Below are positions 8,088 through 14,464 of a stretch of 64,000 nucleotides of DNA, piece after piece (position 1 is the first letter of the stretch; the number at the start of each line of letters is the position of its first letter). The translations under genes and the position numbers were made by a program. This stretch comes from an uncultured Eubacteriales bacterium (GTDB taxonomy: Bacteria > Bacillota > Clostridia > Oscillospirales > UBA644), in assembly GCA_934501435.1 (NCBI GenBank), contig CAKSTW010000005.1:170110-234109 (forward strand). The letters are read 5' to 3'. Below the pieces are notes generated by a model that made no database searches, had not been told where the DNA came from, and saw only the letters and a program-made list of their open reading frames with translations.

Positions 8088-8133
8088 CCCTTGATTGCTG
8101 AGATGTAAGGCAATCAGGGGCTGTCTTTTTTTT
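8086..8133 (+). terminator. Strong intrinsic terminator of the non-coding RNA
   Basis: A 13-bp stem (8086-8098 with 8110-8122) with one wobble pair and an 11-base loop is followed by a run of eight T (8126-8133). Confidence 0.9.
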
Positions 8134-8560
8134 ATGTGCGGTATGAAAACCGAACCGTAACGGAAAAACTGTTCTTAAAGAATTTTTCGGAAGAAGCAGC
8201 TGAACAGACGATAACCCCCGACTCTTTTATCGGCGGTAAATATCCGAATTTATTTATAAATTAAAAGGCGGCGGGCGCAAGCGGTTTTTTTACGGTACGG
8301 AATTTTTTGAATAAAGACAAAGGAATCGCTGCCGTATTTACAAGGTCTCTGCGAAAGTCAGGACGGAAATCCGCCTGTCAGATTTGATTTTTCTCTGTCA
8401 GACCGAACTGCCGTACTGTGGAAAATATTTTTGAAAAGCGCTCGGATCTCTTGATTTTTATATTCTTTTGCGACATATCGGCTCCCGACAGGAAAATACA
8501 GCTGACCAAAACCGTTTTATCAGACAGTTTCAGGAGCGTTTCGCGGGACTGTCACACCCC
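8134..8560. other. Intergenic stretch with no recognisable feature
   Basis: No credible reading frame, tRNA or promoter was found here. There are only weak inverted repeats, for example around 8361-8385 (GGACGGAAATCCGCC). It separates the non-coding RNA from the tandem repeat and the tRNA pair. Confidence 0.5.
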
Positions 8561-8570
8561 AAAAAAACAA

Positions 8571-8665
8571 TTATCAGCCCACAGCCCAACTATTATCAGC
8601 CCACAGCCCAACTATTATCAGCCCCCAGCCAAACTATTATCAGCCCCCAGCCCTCCGAAGGAGGG
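8571..8665 (+). repeat. 22-bp tandem repeat, four copies, with trailing palindrome
   Basis: The unit begins TTATCAGCCC and recurs at 8571, 8593, 8615 and 8637, exactly 22 bases apart, with an A-to-C change at position 11 in the last two copies. It ends next to a 15-base palindrome CCCTCCGAAGGAGGG (8651-8665). There are no unique spacers, so it is not a CRISPR array. Function is unknown. Confidence 0.85.
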
Positions 8666-8713
8666 TATTTTCATTCATATACCTGCTCAAAATTTCTGAA
8701 AAGTTTTGCAAAG

Positions 8714-8751
8714 AAAAATCGGCAAATCTCATCAGAGATTTGCCGATTTTT
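8714..8751 (-). terminator. Terminator of the tRNA pair
   Basis: A perfect 17-bp stem (8714-8730 with 8735-8751) closed by a four-base loop ATCA follows tRNA-Glu on the minus strand. The A/T-rich outer part gives T runs in both directions. The first base of the hairpin is also the last base of the CCA end of tRNA-Glu. Confidence 0.9.
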
Positions 8752-8753
8752 GG

Positions 8754-8825
8754 TGACCCGTAGGGGAATCGAACCCCTGTTACAGCCGTGAAAGGGCCGT
8801 GTCTTAACCGCTTGACCAACGGGCC
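8754..8825 (-). tRNA. tRNA-Glu (anticodon TTC)
   Basis: On the minus strand the sequence starts GGCCCGTTGGTCAAGCGG and shows the D-arm, an anticodon loop CTTTCAC, the T-arm GGTTCGATTCC and a paired acceptor GGCCCGT/ACGGGTC. Position 73 is A. CCA is encoded at 8753-8751. It begins one base after the CCA of tRNA-Met, with no spacer. Confidence 0.95.
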
Positions 8826-8828
8826 TGG

Positions 8829-8902
8829 TAGCGGAAGTCGGATTTGAACCAACGACCATTCGGGTATGAACCGAGCGCTCTAGCCAACTGAGCTATTCCG
8901 CC
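8829..8902 (-). tRNA. tRNA-Met (anticodon CAT, elongator type)
   Basis: The minus-strand sequence begins GGCGGAATAGCTCAGTTGG, has the anticodon loop TTCATAC, the T-arm GGTTCAAATCC and the acceptor pair GGCGGAA/TTCCGCT. Position 73 is A and CCA is encoded at 8828-8826. The paired first base and lack of the initiator GGG/CCC anticodon stem argue for the elongator. Confidence 0.9.
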
Positions 8903-8932
8903 ATAGTGACGCGCTCACCGAAGCGCTATATA

Positions 8933-8961
8933 ATTATACCGAATTTTTGTGTTAATGTCAA
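8933..8961 (-). promoter_or_regulatory. Consensus promoter of the tRNA operon
   Basis: On the minus strand a perfect TTGACA (8956-8961), 17-base spacer and perfect TATAAT (8933-8938) lie about 30 bases before tRNA-Met, as expected for a strong stable-RNA promoter. Confidence 0.9.
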
Positions 8962-9009
8962 TATGAATTTGTTACAAAACGTTGTTTTTTTTGTAACGAA
9001 GCGGCAACA

Positions 9010-9603
9010 TCAGTTTTCGATTTTCTCTTCGTCAAGATAGGAGGAAATCAGGTCTGCAGTATAGAAAAGAAGAGACGCGGGATAGCGCGCGTTAACGTCC
9101 TGCAAAAGGTTTCTGTATTCGAAATCATCGCCGCCGAAAGGTCCCATGTGGTAGAAGATTATCAATTCTTCTTCAAATTTCAGATGGATATGCGATCTGA
9201 TTATTCTGATTGAGCGCGACGAATGGGGAAGAGGGCAGGCATGGCTTTTGACCGTTCCCCAGTAATCGTAACTTTCCCATTTTCCGTCGACTTTGCGGTT
9301 TCTCTGTTCTTTGACATAGTTATTTGTTTTGCAAAGATCGTGACAGAGAGCCGTTATTATGATACTGTCTTCGGGAAGTTCGATATTTTTCATTTCAAGG
9401 AGTTTTTTGAAGTTCGAATAAACGTTGAGACAGTGGGAAAGCAGTCCGCCCTCAAAATTATTGTGAAATTTTGAAGAAGCGGGCGCGGTGAAAAAGTCGG
9501 TTTTGGTCTCAAGATATTCTATGAGATTATCAATGCCTTCTCTTTCGGTCGAGCGGAGAAGATTTATAAACGTTTCTTTCTGTTCTTTAATTATTTCGTT
9601 CAT
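9010..9603 (-). CDS. HD domain phosphohydrolase-like protein
   Basis: The ATG at 9603 is chosen because GAGGTGA precedes it by 6 bases; it lies 4 bases after the proA stop. The 197-residue cytoplasmic protein carries an HD-type metal site: GGLLSHCLNVY and CHDLCKTNNY, the latter holding the His-Asp pair. HD proteins cleave phosphate esters or nucleotides; the exact substrate is unknown. A later helix-rich segment ends with LISSYLDEEK. It is the last gene of the proBA operon, although a role in proline synthesis is not implied. A weak hairpin at 8971-8997 may end the transcript. Confidence 0.75.
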   Translation of the reverse strand: MNEIIKEQKETFINLLRSTEREGIDNLIEYLETKTDFFTAPASSKFHNNFEGGLLSHCLNVYSNFKKLLEMKNIELPEDSIIITALCHDLCKTNNYVKEQRNRKVDGKWESYDYWGTVKSHACPLPHSSRSIRIIRSHIHLKFEEELIIFYHMGPFGGDDFEYRNLLQDVNARYPASLLFYTADLISSYLDEEKIEN

Positions 9604-9607
9604 TTCG

Positions 9608-10846
9608 TCACCTCGTCTGTCCGTTTCCGCGGACAATATATTTATATGTCGTCAGAGCGTCGAGTCCCATAGGTCCTCTGACATGCAGTTTTTGCGTTGA
9701 AATTCCTATTTCCGCGCCGAAACCGAACTCGAAACCGTCGGTAAAACGCGTTGAGGCATTATGGTAAAGCGCCGCGCTGTCGACGCCCGCAAAAAATTCC
9801 CCGACGCTGTTTTCGTCTTCGGAAATTATCGCTTCGCTGTGGTGAGTCCCGTATTTATTTATATGGGAAATCGCCTCAAAAGTATCTTTTACGACTTTGA
9901 CCGAAATTTCAAGGGCAAGATACTCTTTATAGAAATCGTCTTCTGTCGCTTTTTTGCAGGGAATAATTTCTCTTGTTCTGTCACAGCCGTAAACGGTTAC
10001 GCCGCTTTCGGAAAGAGCCTTAAAAAGTTCGGGCAGGATACGCTCTGCGGCTTTTTCGTGGATAAGTACCGATTCTGCGGCATTGCAGACCGAGGGGCGC
10101 GAGGTCTTCGCGTTTATTACGATATCGACCGCCTTTTTCGCGTCTGCGGTTTCGTCTATATATATGTGGCAGTTTCCCGTTCCCGTTTCGATAATGTCGA
10201 CGGTGGAATTTTCGACGACCGATTTTATAAGTCCCGCTCCGCCTCTCGGAATAAGCACGTCGACATATTCTTTCATGCTCATGAGCGCTTTTGCCGAATC
10301 CCTTGAAGTATCTTCGACCAGTTGGACCGCATATTTGTCAATGCCCGATTTTTCAAGGGCTTTCTGCATTATTTCGGTGAGAGCGGCGTTTGTTCCGTGC
10401 GCTTCTTTTCCTCCGCGGAGGATTATTGCGTTTCTCGTTTTAAGAGCAAGCGTTGCGGCATCGACCGTAACGTTCGGGCGGGATTCGAAAATCATCGCAA
10501 TAACGCCGAGAGGAACGATTCTCTTAAAAACTTTAAGTCCGTTCGGACGGACCGTAACTTCCGTTTCTTCTCCCACTTTCGAGTGAAGAGCGGCAACCTG
10601 ACGGACGCCTGCCGCAATCCCGCTTATTCTTTCAGGCGAGAGAGAAAGCCGGTCGAGCATTATTTCATTCATGCCGTTCTCTGCGGCATTTTTTACGTCT
10701 GCGGCATTTTTTTCGAGAATCATATCGGTATTTTTGACGATATCGTCTGCGATAAGAAACAGGGCGGCGTTTATTTTATCTTCCGAAAGCGACGCCGTTT
10801 TATATGACGCTTCTTTTGCGCGGATACCGTTTTCCGTTACTGTCAT
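9608..10846 (-). CDS. proA: Gamma-glutamyl phosphate reductase (proline synthesis)
   Basis: The 412-residue protein is full length for ProA. It carries out the second step of proline synthesis, NADPH reduction of glutamyl-5-phosphate to the semialdehyde. The aldehyde dehydrogenase-type active site is seen as SRPSVCNAAESVLIH, with the catalytic Cys. Other family strings are FESRPNVTVDAA, LILRGGKEA-like IILRGGKEAHG and DALTTYKY near the end. The start overlaps the proB stop by 4 bases, so the two are translationally coupled. Confidence 0.95.
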   Translation of the reverse strand: MTVTENGIRAKEASYKTASLSEDKINAALFLIADDIVKNTDMILEKNAADVKNAAENGMNEIMLDRLSLSPERISGIAAGVRQVAALHSKVGEETEVTVRPNGLKVFKRIVPLGVIAMIFESRPNVTVDAATLALKTRNAIILRGGKEAHGTNAALTEIMQKALEKSGIDKYAVQLVEDTSRDSAKALMSMKEYVDVLIPRGGAGLIKSVVENSTVDIIETGTGNCHIYIDETADAKKAVDIVINAKTSRPSVCNAAESVLIHEKAAERILPELFKALSESGVTVYGCDRTREIIPCKKATEDDFYKEYLALEISVKVVKDTFEAISHINKYGTHHSEAIISEDENSVGEFFAGVDSAALYHNASTRFTDGFEFGFGAEIGISTQKLHVRGPMGLDALTTYKYIVRGNGQTR

Positions 10847-11619
10847 AATGCGACTCCTTTCGCTTTGAACACCGTTCCGGGATTTTTTCCGTCTATAAAA
10901 TCATAGATGATATCGGGATCTTTGCCGCTTCCGATAGCGACGGTTATACCCTTTTCGGTCGCTATTTTGGCTGCCGCGATTTTTGTCGCCATACCGCCCG
11001 TACCGCGGTCACTGCCTGCGGCACCCGCAAGGCTTTCTATCTCCGCCGAAATAGTTTCAACAACCTCTATTTTCTTTGCGTTCGGGTTCTTTCTCGGATC
11101 GCCGTCGTAAAGCGCGTCGATGTCAGTTAAAAGTATCAGCATATCCGCCCTGATACAGTCTGCGACGATCGCCGAAAGGGTGTCGTTATCGCCGAATTTG
11201 ATTTCGACTACTTCGACCGAGTCGTTTTCGTTTACGACGGGGATACACCCCATTTTCAGCAGAGTGTTGAAAGTATTCGTCACGTTCTGGCGCCTTGCGT
11301 CGTTTGTCATAACGTCTTTGGTTAAGAGTATCTGACCTATCTGACAGCCGTAATCGTTAAAGAAACTGTCGTAAATACTCATGAGTTCGCTTTGTCCGAC
11401 AGCCGCGACGGCCTGTTTCCCTGCAGTATCGGCAGGGCGTTCAATGCGGAGTTTCGAAACTCCGACGGCGATAGCGCCCGAAGTGACAAAGACTATTTCG
11501 TATCCGCTGTTATGCAGATCCGCCATTACCCTCGCGTATTTTTCTATAAGTTTCAGATTGAGTTTCCCCGTGTCGTGGGTGAGGGTCGAAGTTCCTATTT
11601 TGATGACTATTCTTTTCAT
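10843..11619 (-). CDS. proB: Glutamate 5-kinase, short form without PUA domain
   Basis: The 258-residue protein has a complete amino-acid kinase fold: IKIGTSTLT at the start, VTSGAIAVGVSKL, NENDSVEVVEIKFGDND and TDIDALYDGDPR, then GTGGMATKIAAAKIA. It phosphorylates glutamate as the first step of proline synthesis. The C-terminal PUA domain of the longer (about 367 residue) enzymes is absent; the gene stops cleanly and overlaps proA, so this is a natural short form rather than a truncation. Proline feedback usually acts on the kinase domain, so regulation may remain. Confidence 0.92.
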   Translation of the reverse strand: MKRIVIKIGTSTLTHDTGKLNLKLIEKYARVMADLHNSGYEIVFVTSGAIAVGVSKLRIERPADTAGKQAVAAVGQSELMSIYDSFFNDYGCQIGQILLTKDVMTNDARRQNVTNTFNTLLKMGCIPVVNENDSVEVVEIKFGDNDTLSAIVADCIRADMLILLTDIDALYDGDPRKNPNAKKIEVVETISAEIESLAGAAGSDRGTGGMATKIAAAKIATEKGITVAIGSGKDPDIIYDFIDGKNPGTVFKAKGVAL

Positions 11620-11628
11620 GTTATGTCC

Positions 11629-12561
11629 CTAAGACGCCGCTTGAATGACGGTGTAGCCTCCGTTCTGCATAGGCATAAAAGTATAATTGTATTTTTTGAA
11701 AATTTTGATAACGTCCGGAAGAACGCTTACCGAAAGATTTTTCTCATGCATGAGCGAAAGAACTGCGGCTTTCGGGTGATTTTGCTGAATGTCGATCGCG
11801 AATTTCGTCGCTACGGACTTTATCCCGTCGGCTGTCTGTCCGTGTCTCCAGTCGTTGGAGTCCATATTCCAGTCGGCTATCATATAGCCTCTTTCCTTGA
11901 GTTTTGCCGTGATCGTCGGGAAAGTGTCTGCGCTTCCGCTGTATTTTTTGCAAAAGCCCTTTGCCGTAATCGAACCGGACGGGAACCGCATGATCGACGG
12001 TTTTTTACCCGTTATGTCGATTATGAGTTTTTCGATTTTGTCGAAATCGTTAAAAAACGCGTCAACGCTCTTATAAATTACGGAATAATCGTGGTTGTAG
12101 GCGTGAATACCGATCGTATGTCCCTCATTCGCCATTCTCTTCAACATTCTGACCGATTTTTCGCTGTAATTTCTATTTTCCGGGTCAAGCCATGTCCCGA
12201 CTACAAAAAAGGTCGCTTTTATGTCGTTTTCCTTTAATATGTCGAGAATTTTTTCGCAGTTATTGGGCGACGGTCCGTCGTCAAAGGTCAGATAAACGAC
12301 GTCGGTCGTCAAATATGCCTTCAACACTTTCGCTTCTTCAATTTTCTTTGCGATATCGGTTTTCTTCTGTTGAAGCGCCGATATCTCGGAAACGACCGCT
12401 TCCGCTTCCGAAGTCTTTTCTTCGGCTTCTTTCTTTGCCGCCGCAACTTCGGCGTTTTTAATTTCGGCGGAGGCTTTGAGTGCCTTTGCCTGAGAAGAAA
12501 TAAAGAATGCTCCGACGAGAAAAACGGCGGAAAAAATTACGCATAAAATTCTGAATTTCAT
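11629..12561 (-). CDS. Membrane-anchored polysaccharide deacetylase (NodB family)
   Basis: The 310-residue protein has one N-terminal membrane helix (about 5-22), an Ala/Glu-rich coiled coil (about 28-80) and a NodB domain. The five family motifs are present: TFDDGPS (92-98) with the catalytic Asp and a metal Asp, HAYNHD with the metal His, RFPSGS, DWNMDSNDW and LMHE. It should remove acetyl groups from a cell-wall or capsule sugar on the outer side of the membrane. It lies in the operon upstream of proB, separated by 9 bases. The gene before it encodes a similar helix-plus-coil protein. Confidence 0.85.
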   Translation of the reverse strand: MKFRILCVIFSAVFLVGAFFISSQAKALKASAEIKNAEVAAAKKEAEEKTSEAEAVVSEISALQQKKTDIAKKIEEAKVLKAYLTTDVVYLTFDDGPSPNNCEKILDILKENDIKATFFVVGTWLDPENRNYSEKSVRMLKRMANEGHTIGIHAYNHDYSVIYKSVDAFFNDFDKIEKLIIDITGKKPSIMRFPSGSITAKGFCKKYSGSADTFPTITAKLKERGYMIADWNMDSNDWRHGQTADGIKSVATKFAIDIQQNHPKAAVLSLMHEKNLSVSVLPDVIKIFKKYNYTFMPMQNGGYTVIQAAS

Positions 12562-12572
12562 TTTCTGTCTCC

Positions 12573-12896
12573 TTAATCGTCGTTATATTTGTCAAGTTCC
12601 GCCTGAAGAGCATCGACTTCTTTCTGCAGGGCGTCTTTTTCAGCCGAGACGGAAGCTATCTGTTCTTCTGCTTTTGCGTACGTCTCTTTTGCCTGTTTTA
12701 TCTGACTGTCGGCGTTTCCGTTCGGGATAGAATATATGAGCCAGTTTACAACAGCGAAAACAAATACCGCCGCGCAGATGACGGTCGCCGTGAAAAACAT
12801 TATATTAGCAATTTTTCTTATTTTTTTCTTTTTTCTTCTTATCTGAAGTCTCCGCTGTTTTTCTTCGGGAGACAATACTCTTACTCTTTCGTCCAT
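12573..12896 (-). CDS. Small membrane protein with coiled coil (FtsB/DivIC-like layout)
   Basis: The ATG at 12896 follows AAAGGA; longer upstream frames overlap the promoter. The 107-residue product has a basic cytoplasmic head (RRLQIRRKKKKIRK), one membrane helix (about 29-52) and an external coiled coil from about 60 to 104. This layout resembles the division proteins FtsB/DivIC, but no specific motif supports that family. It is 11 bases upstream of the deacetylase gene, which has the same helix-coil start, so the two may interact through their coils. Confidence 0.6.
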   Translation of the reverse strand: MDERVRVLSPEEKQRRLQIRRKKKKIRKIANIMFFTATVICAAVFVFAVVNWLIYSIPNGNADSQIKQAKETYAKAEEQIASVSAEKDALQKEVDALQAELDKYNDD

Positions 12897-12930
12897 TTTA
12901 TATTCCTTTCTCTTTTGGTCTGTGTAAAAC

Positions 12931-12959
12931 AGTATAACACAAAAATCACCGTTTTTCAA
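12931..12959 (-). promoter_or_regulatory. Promoter of the deacetylase-proBA operon
   Basis: On the minus strand -35 TTGAAA (12954-12959), a 17-base spacer and -10 TATACT (12931-12936) lie 35 bases before the ATG at 12896. Confidence 0.75.
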
Positions 12960-12960
12960 G

Positions 12961-13416
12961 TTAAAACAACAAATATTCGGGTTTTTTGTTTTTTTCGAGC
13001 GTAATGACAGCATAATTGCCCTTAAATCCGACAGAACCGGGGTTCAGAAACAATATCCCGTCGTGTTCTTCGGCAAACTGAAGATGAGTGTGCCCGAAAA
13101 GCGCCACGTCGCAGTTTTCGCTTTTTGCGGCATAATAAAGGGAAGTAAGTCCGCTTTTTACCCTGTGGGTATGCCCGTGGCAGCAATAGACTTTGTGCCC
13201 TTCGTATACGGGAGTTATTTTTTCCGGAAAGTCGGAAAAATAATCGTTGTTTCCCTTTACCGCGGCTATTGCTTTACGCGGATAAAACCTCCGCAGCATT
13301 TCGGCGTCTTCCGCAACGTCTCCGAGAAAAATAATATATTCGCAGCCGTGCTTTTCAATCGCTTTTTCCGCGTCTGCAAGCATATTGTGCGAATCGGACA
13401 AAACAAGAATTTTCAT
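12961..13416 (-). CDS. Metallophosphoesterase, YfcE/MJ0936 type
   Basis: The ATG at 13416 is used, with GAGGT upstream; the longer frame runs through the promoter. The 151-residue cytoplasmic enzyme shows the calcineurin-like metal sites in order: DSHN (8-11), GDVAED, GNND, CHGHTH and FGHTH, followed by NPGSVGF. Proteins of this family cleave phosphodiesters; the natural substrate is not known. It has its own promoter and is separated by another promoter from the downstream operon. Confidence 0.88.
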   Translation of the reverse strand: MKILVLSDSHNMLADAEKAIEKHGCEYIIFLGDVAEDAEMLRRFYPRKAIAAVKGNNDYFSDFPEKITPVYEGHKVYCCHGHTHRVKSGLTSLYYAAKSENCDVALFGHTHLQFAEEHDGILFLNPGSVGFKGNYAVITLEKNKKPEYLLF

Positions 13417-13434
13417 ATACCGTACCTCTGTAAA

Positions 13435-13463
13435 AATATAACAAAAATAAACGTTAAAGTCAA
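13435..13463 (-). promoter_or_regulatory. Promoter of the metallophosphoesterase gene
   Basis: On the minus strand TTGACT (13458-13463), 17 bases and TATATT (13435-13440) are found about 20 bases upstream of the ATG. Confidence 0.75.
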
Positions 13464-13471
13464 TAAAAATC

Positions 13472-13499
13472 ACAGTTTTTTGCGTATTCGCATAACTTA
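13472..13499 (+). promoter_or_regulatory. SigK-like promoter motif before the small-protein triad
   Basis: The -10 string CATAACTTA (13491-13499) fits the mother-cell sigma-K pattern CATANNNTA and is preceded, 17 bases upstream, by AC (13472-13473), the minimal -35 of that class. No good housekeeping promoter was seen. The motif is short, so chance occurrence is possible. Confidence 0.4.
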
Positions 13500-13521
13500 T
13501 TACTGTAATGGAGGCGATTGA

Positions 13522-13785
13522 ATGAATAATTTTCTTGACGGCGTGGATAAGGCAAAACTCGCAGGCGCCGTGGAACTCATTAAACGCACGATAGGCCCTG
13601 CGGAAAGTATGAAGATAGAAAATGCCGCGAAAAGCGAAGCGGACGCCGAAAAACTGCTTTCGGGGCTCGGCGACAGAGAAAAGGCGGCGATCCTTAAAAT
13701 AATGAACGACCCGCAGATGCTGTCGCTCGTACTTACTTCTCCGAAAGCAAGAGACGGCATTAAAAAATTTCTGAACGAAAGATAG
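13522..13785 (+). CDS. Small helical protein, first of a three-gene set
   Basis: The product has 87 residues and is not recognised. It is predicted to be mainly helical, with Ala/Lys/Glu-rich segments (AAKSEADAEKLLSGLGDREK) and no signal or membrane helix. GGAGGCG precedes the ATG. It is 8 bases upstream of the next small gene and clearly co-transcribed. Lacking known motifs, its role must be guessed from the set, which may be expressed in the sporulating mother cell. Confidence 0.6.
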   Translation: MNNFLDGVDKAKLAGAVELIKRTIGPAESMKIENAAKSEADAEKLLSGLGDREKAAILKIMNDPQMLSLVLTSPKARDGIKKFLNER

Positions 13786-13793
13786 GTGAGCAA

Positions 13794-14099
13794 ATGAACG
13801 ATATTCTTTCGGGTATTACCGAAATTTTAGACGATCCCGCCGCGGCGGCGAAAATAGGGGAGATCGCAAAATCCATTTCGGGCGGCGGCGATAAAACGTC
13901 CGAACCGGTTTTGCCGACCGCAGACTCGGCCCCTGTTCTCTCTTCCGGTATTCCCGGTCTTGGCAGTTTTGCTGCGGCAGACAGGCATATAACCCTTCTT
14001 CGGGCAATTCAGCCGTATCTGAGAAACGAAAGAGCCGAAAAAGTGAGTACGGCGATAAAAGCCATAAGCGTGCTCAAAGCCTTATCCGGGCTTAAATAG
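13794..14099 (+). CDS. Small helical protein, second of the set
   Basis: The product has 101 residues. An N-terminal helix (MNDILSGITEILDDPAAAAK) is followed by a Gly/Ser/Pro-rich low-complexity middle (about 30-60) and a C-terminal helical part with HITLLRAIQPYLRNERAEK. It is not recognised. The opening and the closing helices resemble those of the preceding protein in style, including the pattern of an Asp-Pro helix cap, so the two could be distant paralogues; this is weak. The ribosome site is GGTGAG before the ATG. Confidence 0.6.
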   Translation: MNDILSGITEILDDPAAAAKIGEIAKSISGGGDKTSEPVLPTADSAPVLSSGIPGLGSFAAADRHITLLRAIQPYLRNERAEKVSTAIKAISVLKALSGLK

Positions 14100-14107
14100 G
14101 AGGAGTT

Positions 14108-14389
14108 ATGTATACGCCGTATTATAATTATGTCCCTCAGAAAAAAAGGGGAATAGAAGAATTATATAAAACCGAAGAAAAACCGGAGACAAAAGCCGAA
14201 CCCGTGATCAAAAAGACGGCGCCTCCGCCTAAAAAGCAGAGCGGACTTCTCGGAGGATTTTCTTCTTTTTTCAATAATTTCAAAGAAGACGACATCGTTC
14301 TTGCGCTTGTGTTTTTAACGGTTTTTAACGAGCATAACGAAGAGGATACCGTGTTGCTCGTTATCCTTGCTCTGCTGTTTTTTACATAA
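14108..14389 (+). CDS. Small protein with paired hydrophobic C-terminal segments
   Basis: The 93-residue product starts MYTPYYNYVPQKKRGIEEL, a Tyr/Pro-rich opening, then a charged Lys/Pro/Glu linker and a Gly/Phe stretch (LLGGFSSFFNNF). The end is unusual: an acidic KEDDIV, a hydrophobic segment (LALVFLTVF), an acidic turn NEHNEED and a second hydrophobic segment reaching the C-terminus (LLVILALLFFT). Tiny proteins with this double acidic-hydrophobic ending occur in Clostridia, but I cannot name a family. AGGAGG precedes the ATG. It completes the triad. Confidence 0.6.
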   Translation: MYTPYYNYVPQKKRGIEELYKTEEKPETKAEPVIKKTAPPPKKQSGLLGGFSSFFNNFKEDDIVLALVFLTVFNEHNEEDTVLLVILALLFFT

Positions 14390-14410
14390 AAAAGCCCCCG
14401 CCGCCGAAGT

Positions 14411-14443
14411 AAAGTGCCCCATACTTTTTGACAGGGGCACTTT
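14411..14443. repeat. Perfect 10-bp inverted repeat between convergent genes
   Basis: AAAGTGCCCC (14411-14420) pairs with GGGGCACTTT (14434-14443) around a 13-base loop. Neither side has a good T tract, so it is at best a weak terminator for the triad and the MFS gene. Confidence 0.5.
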
Positions 14444-14464
14444 AGAGGCTTTGGAGGTCAAAAT

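Larger units (their letters stand above)
7842..8133 (+). ncRNA. Structured non-coding RNA, candidate raiA RNA
   Basis: About 290 bases have their own promoter and a strong terminator but no normal gene. Visible pairing includes a CTCCC/GGGAG hairpin near 7881-7909, a long-range GGCACC/GGTGCC closing stem (near 7917 and 8024), GCCT/AGGC around 7941-7969 and a CAC-TGCG-GTG hairpin near 7981. The core of about 205 bases fits the size I recall for the raiA RNA of Clostridia, and strings such as GAGTACTCGCTCCC seem familiar from that class, but I cannot confirm the match without a covariance search. No raiA gene follows. Alternatives are an undescribed RNA class or a long leader. The existence of an RNA is much safer than its identity. 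Confidence 0.6.

Noticed and set aside
8571..8652. CRISPR array
   Set aside because: The 22-bp units are directly adjacent without unique spacers, and no cas genes are present.
8418..8699. 93-codon frame covering the tandem repeat
   Set aside because: There is no ribosome site, and about one third of it is the 22-bp repeat read as low-complexity protein.
10843..11619. proB truncated by frameshift
   Set aside because: The stop overlaps the proA start cleanly, all kinase motifs are present and PUA-less forms are known, so it is a natural short form.
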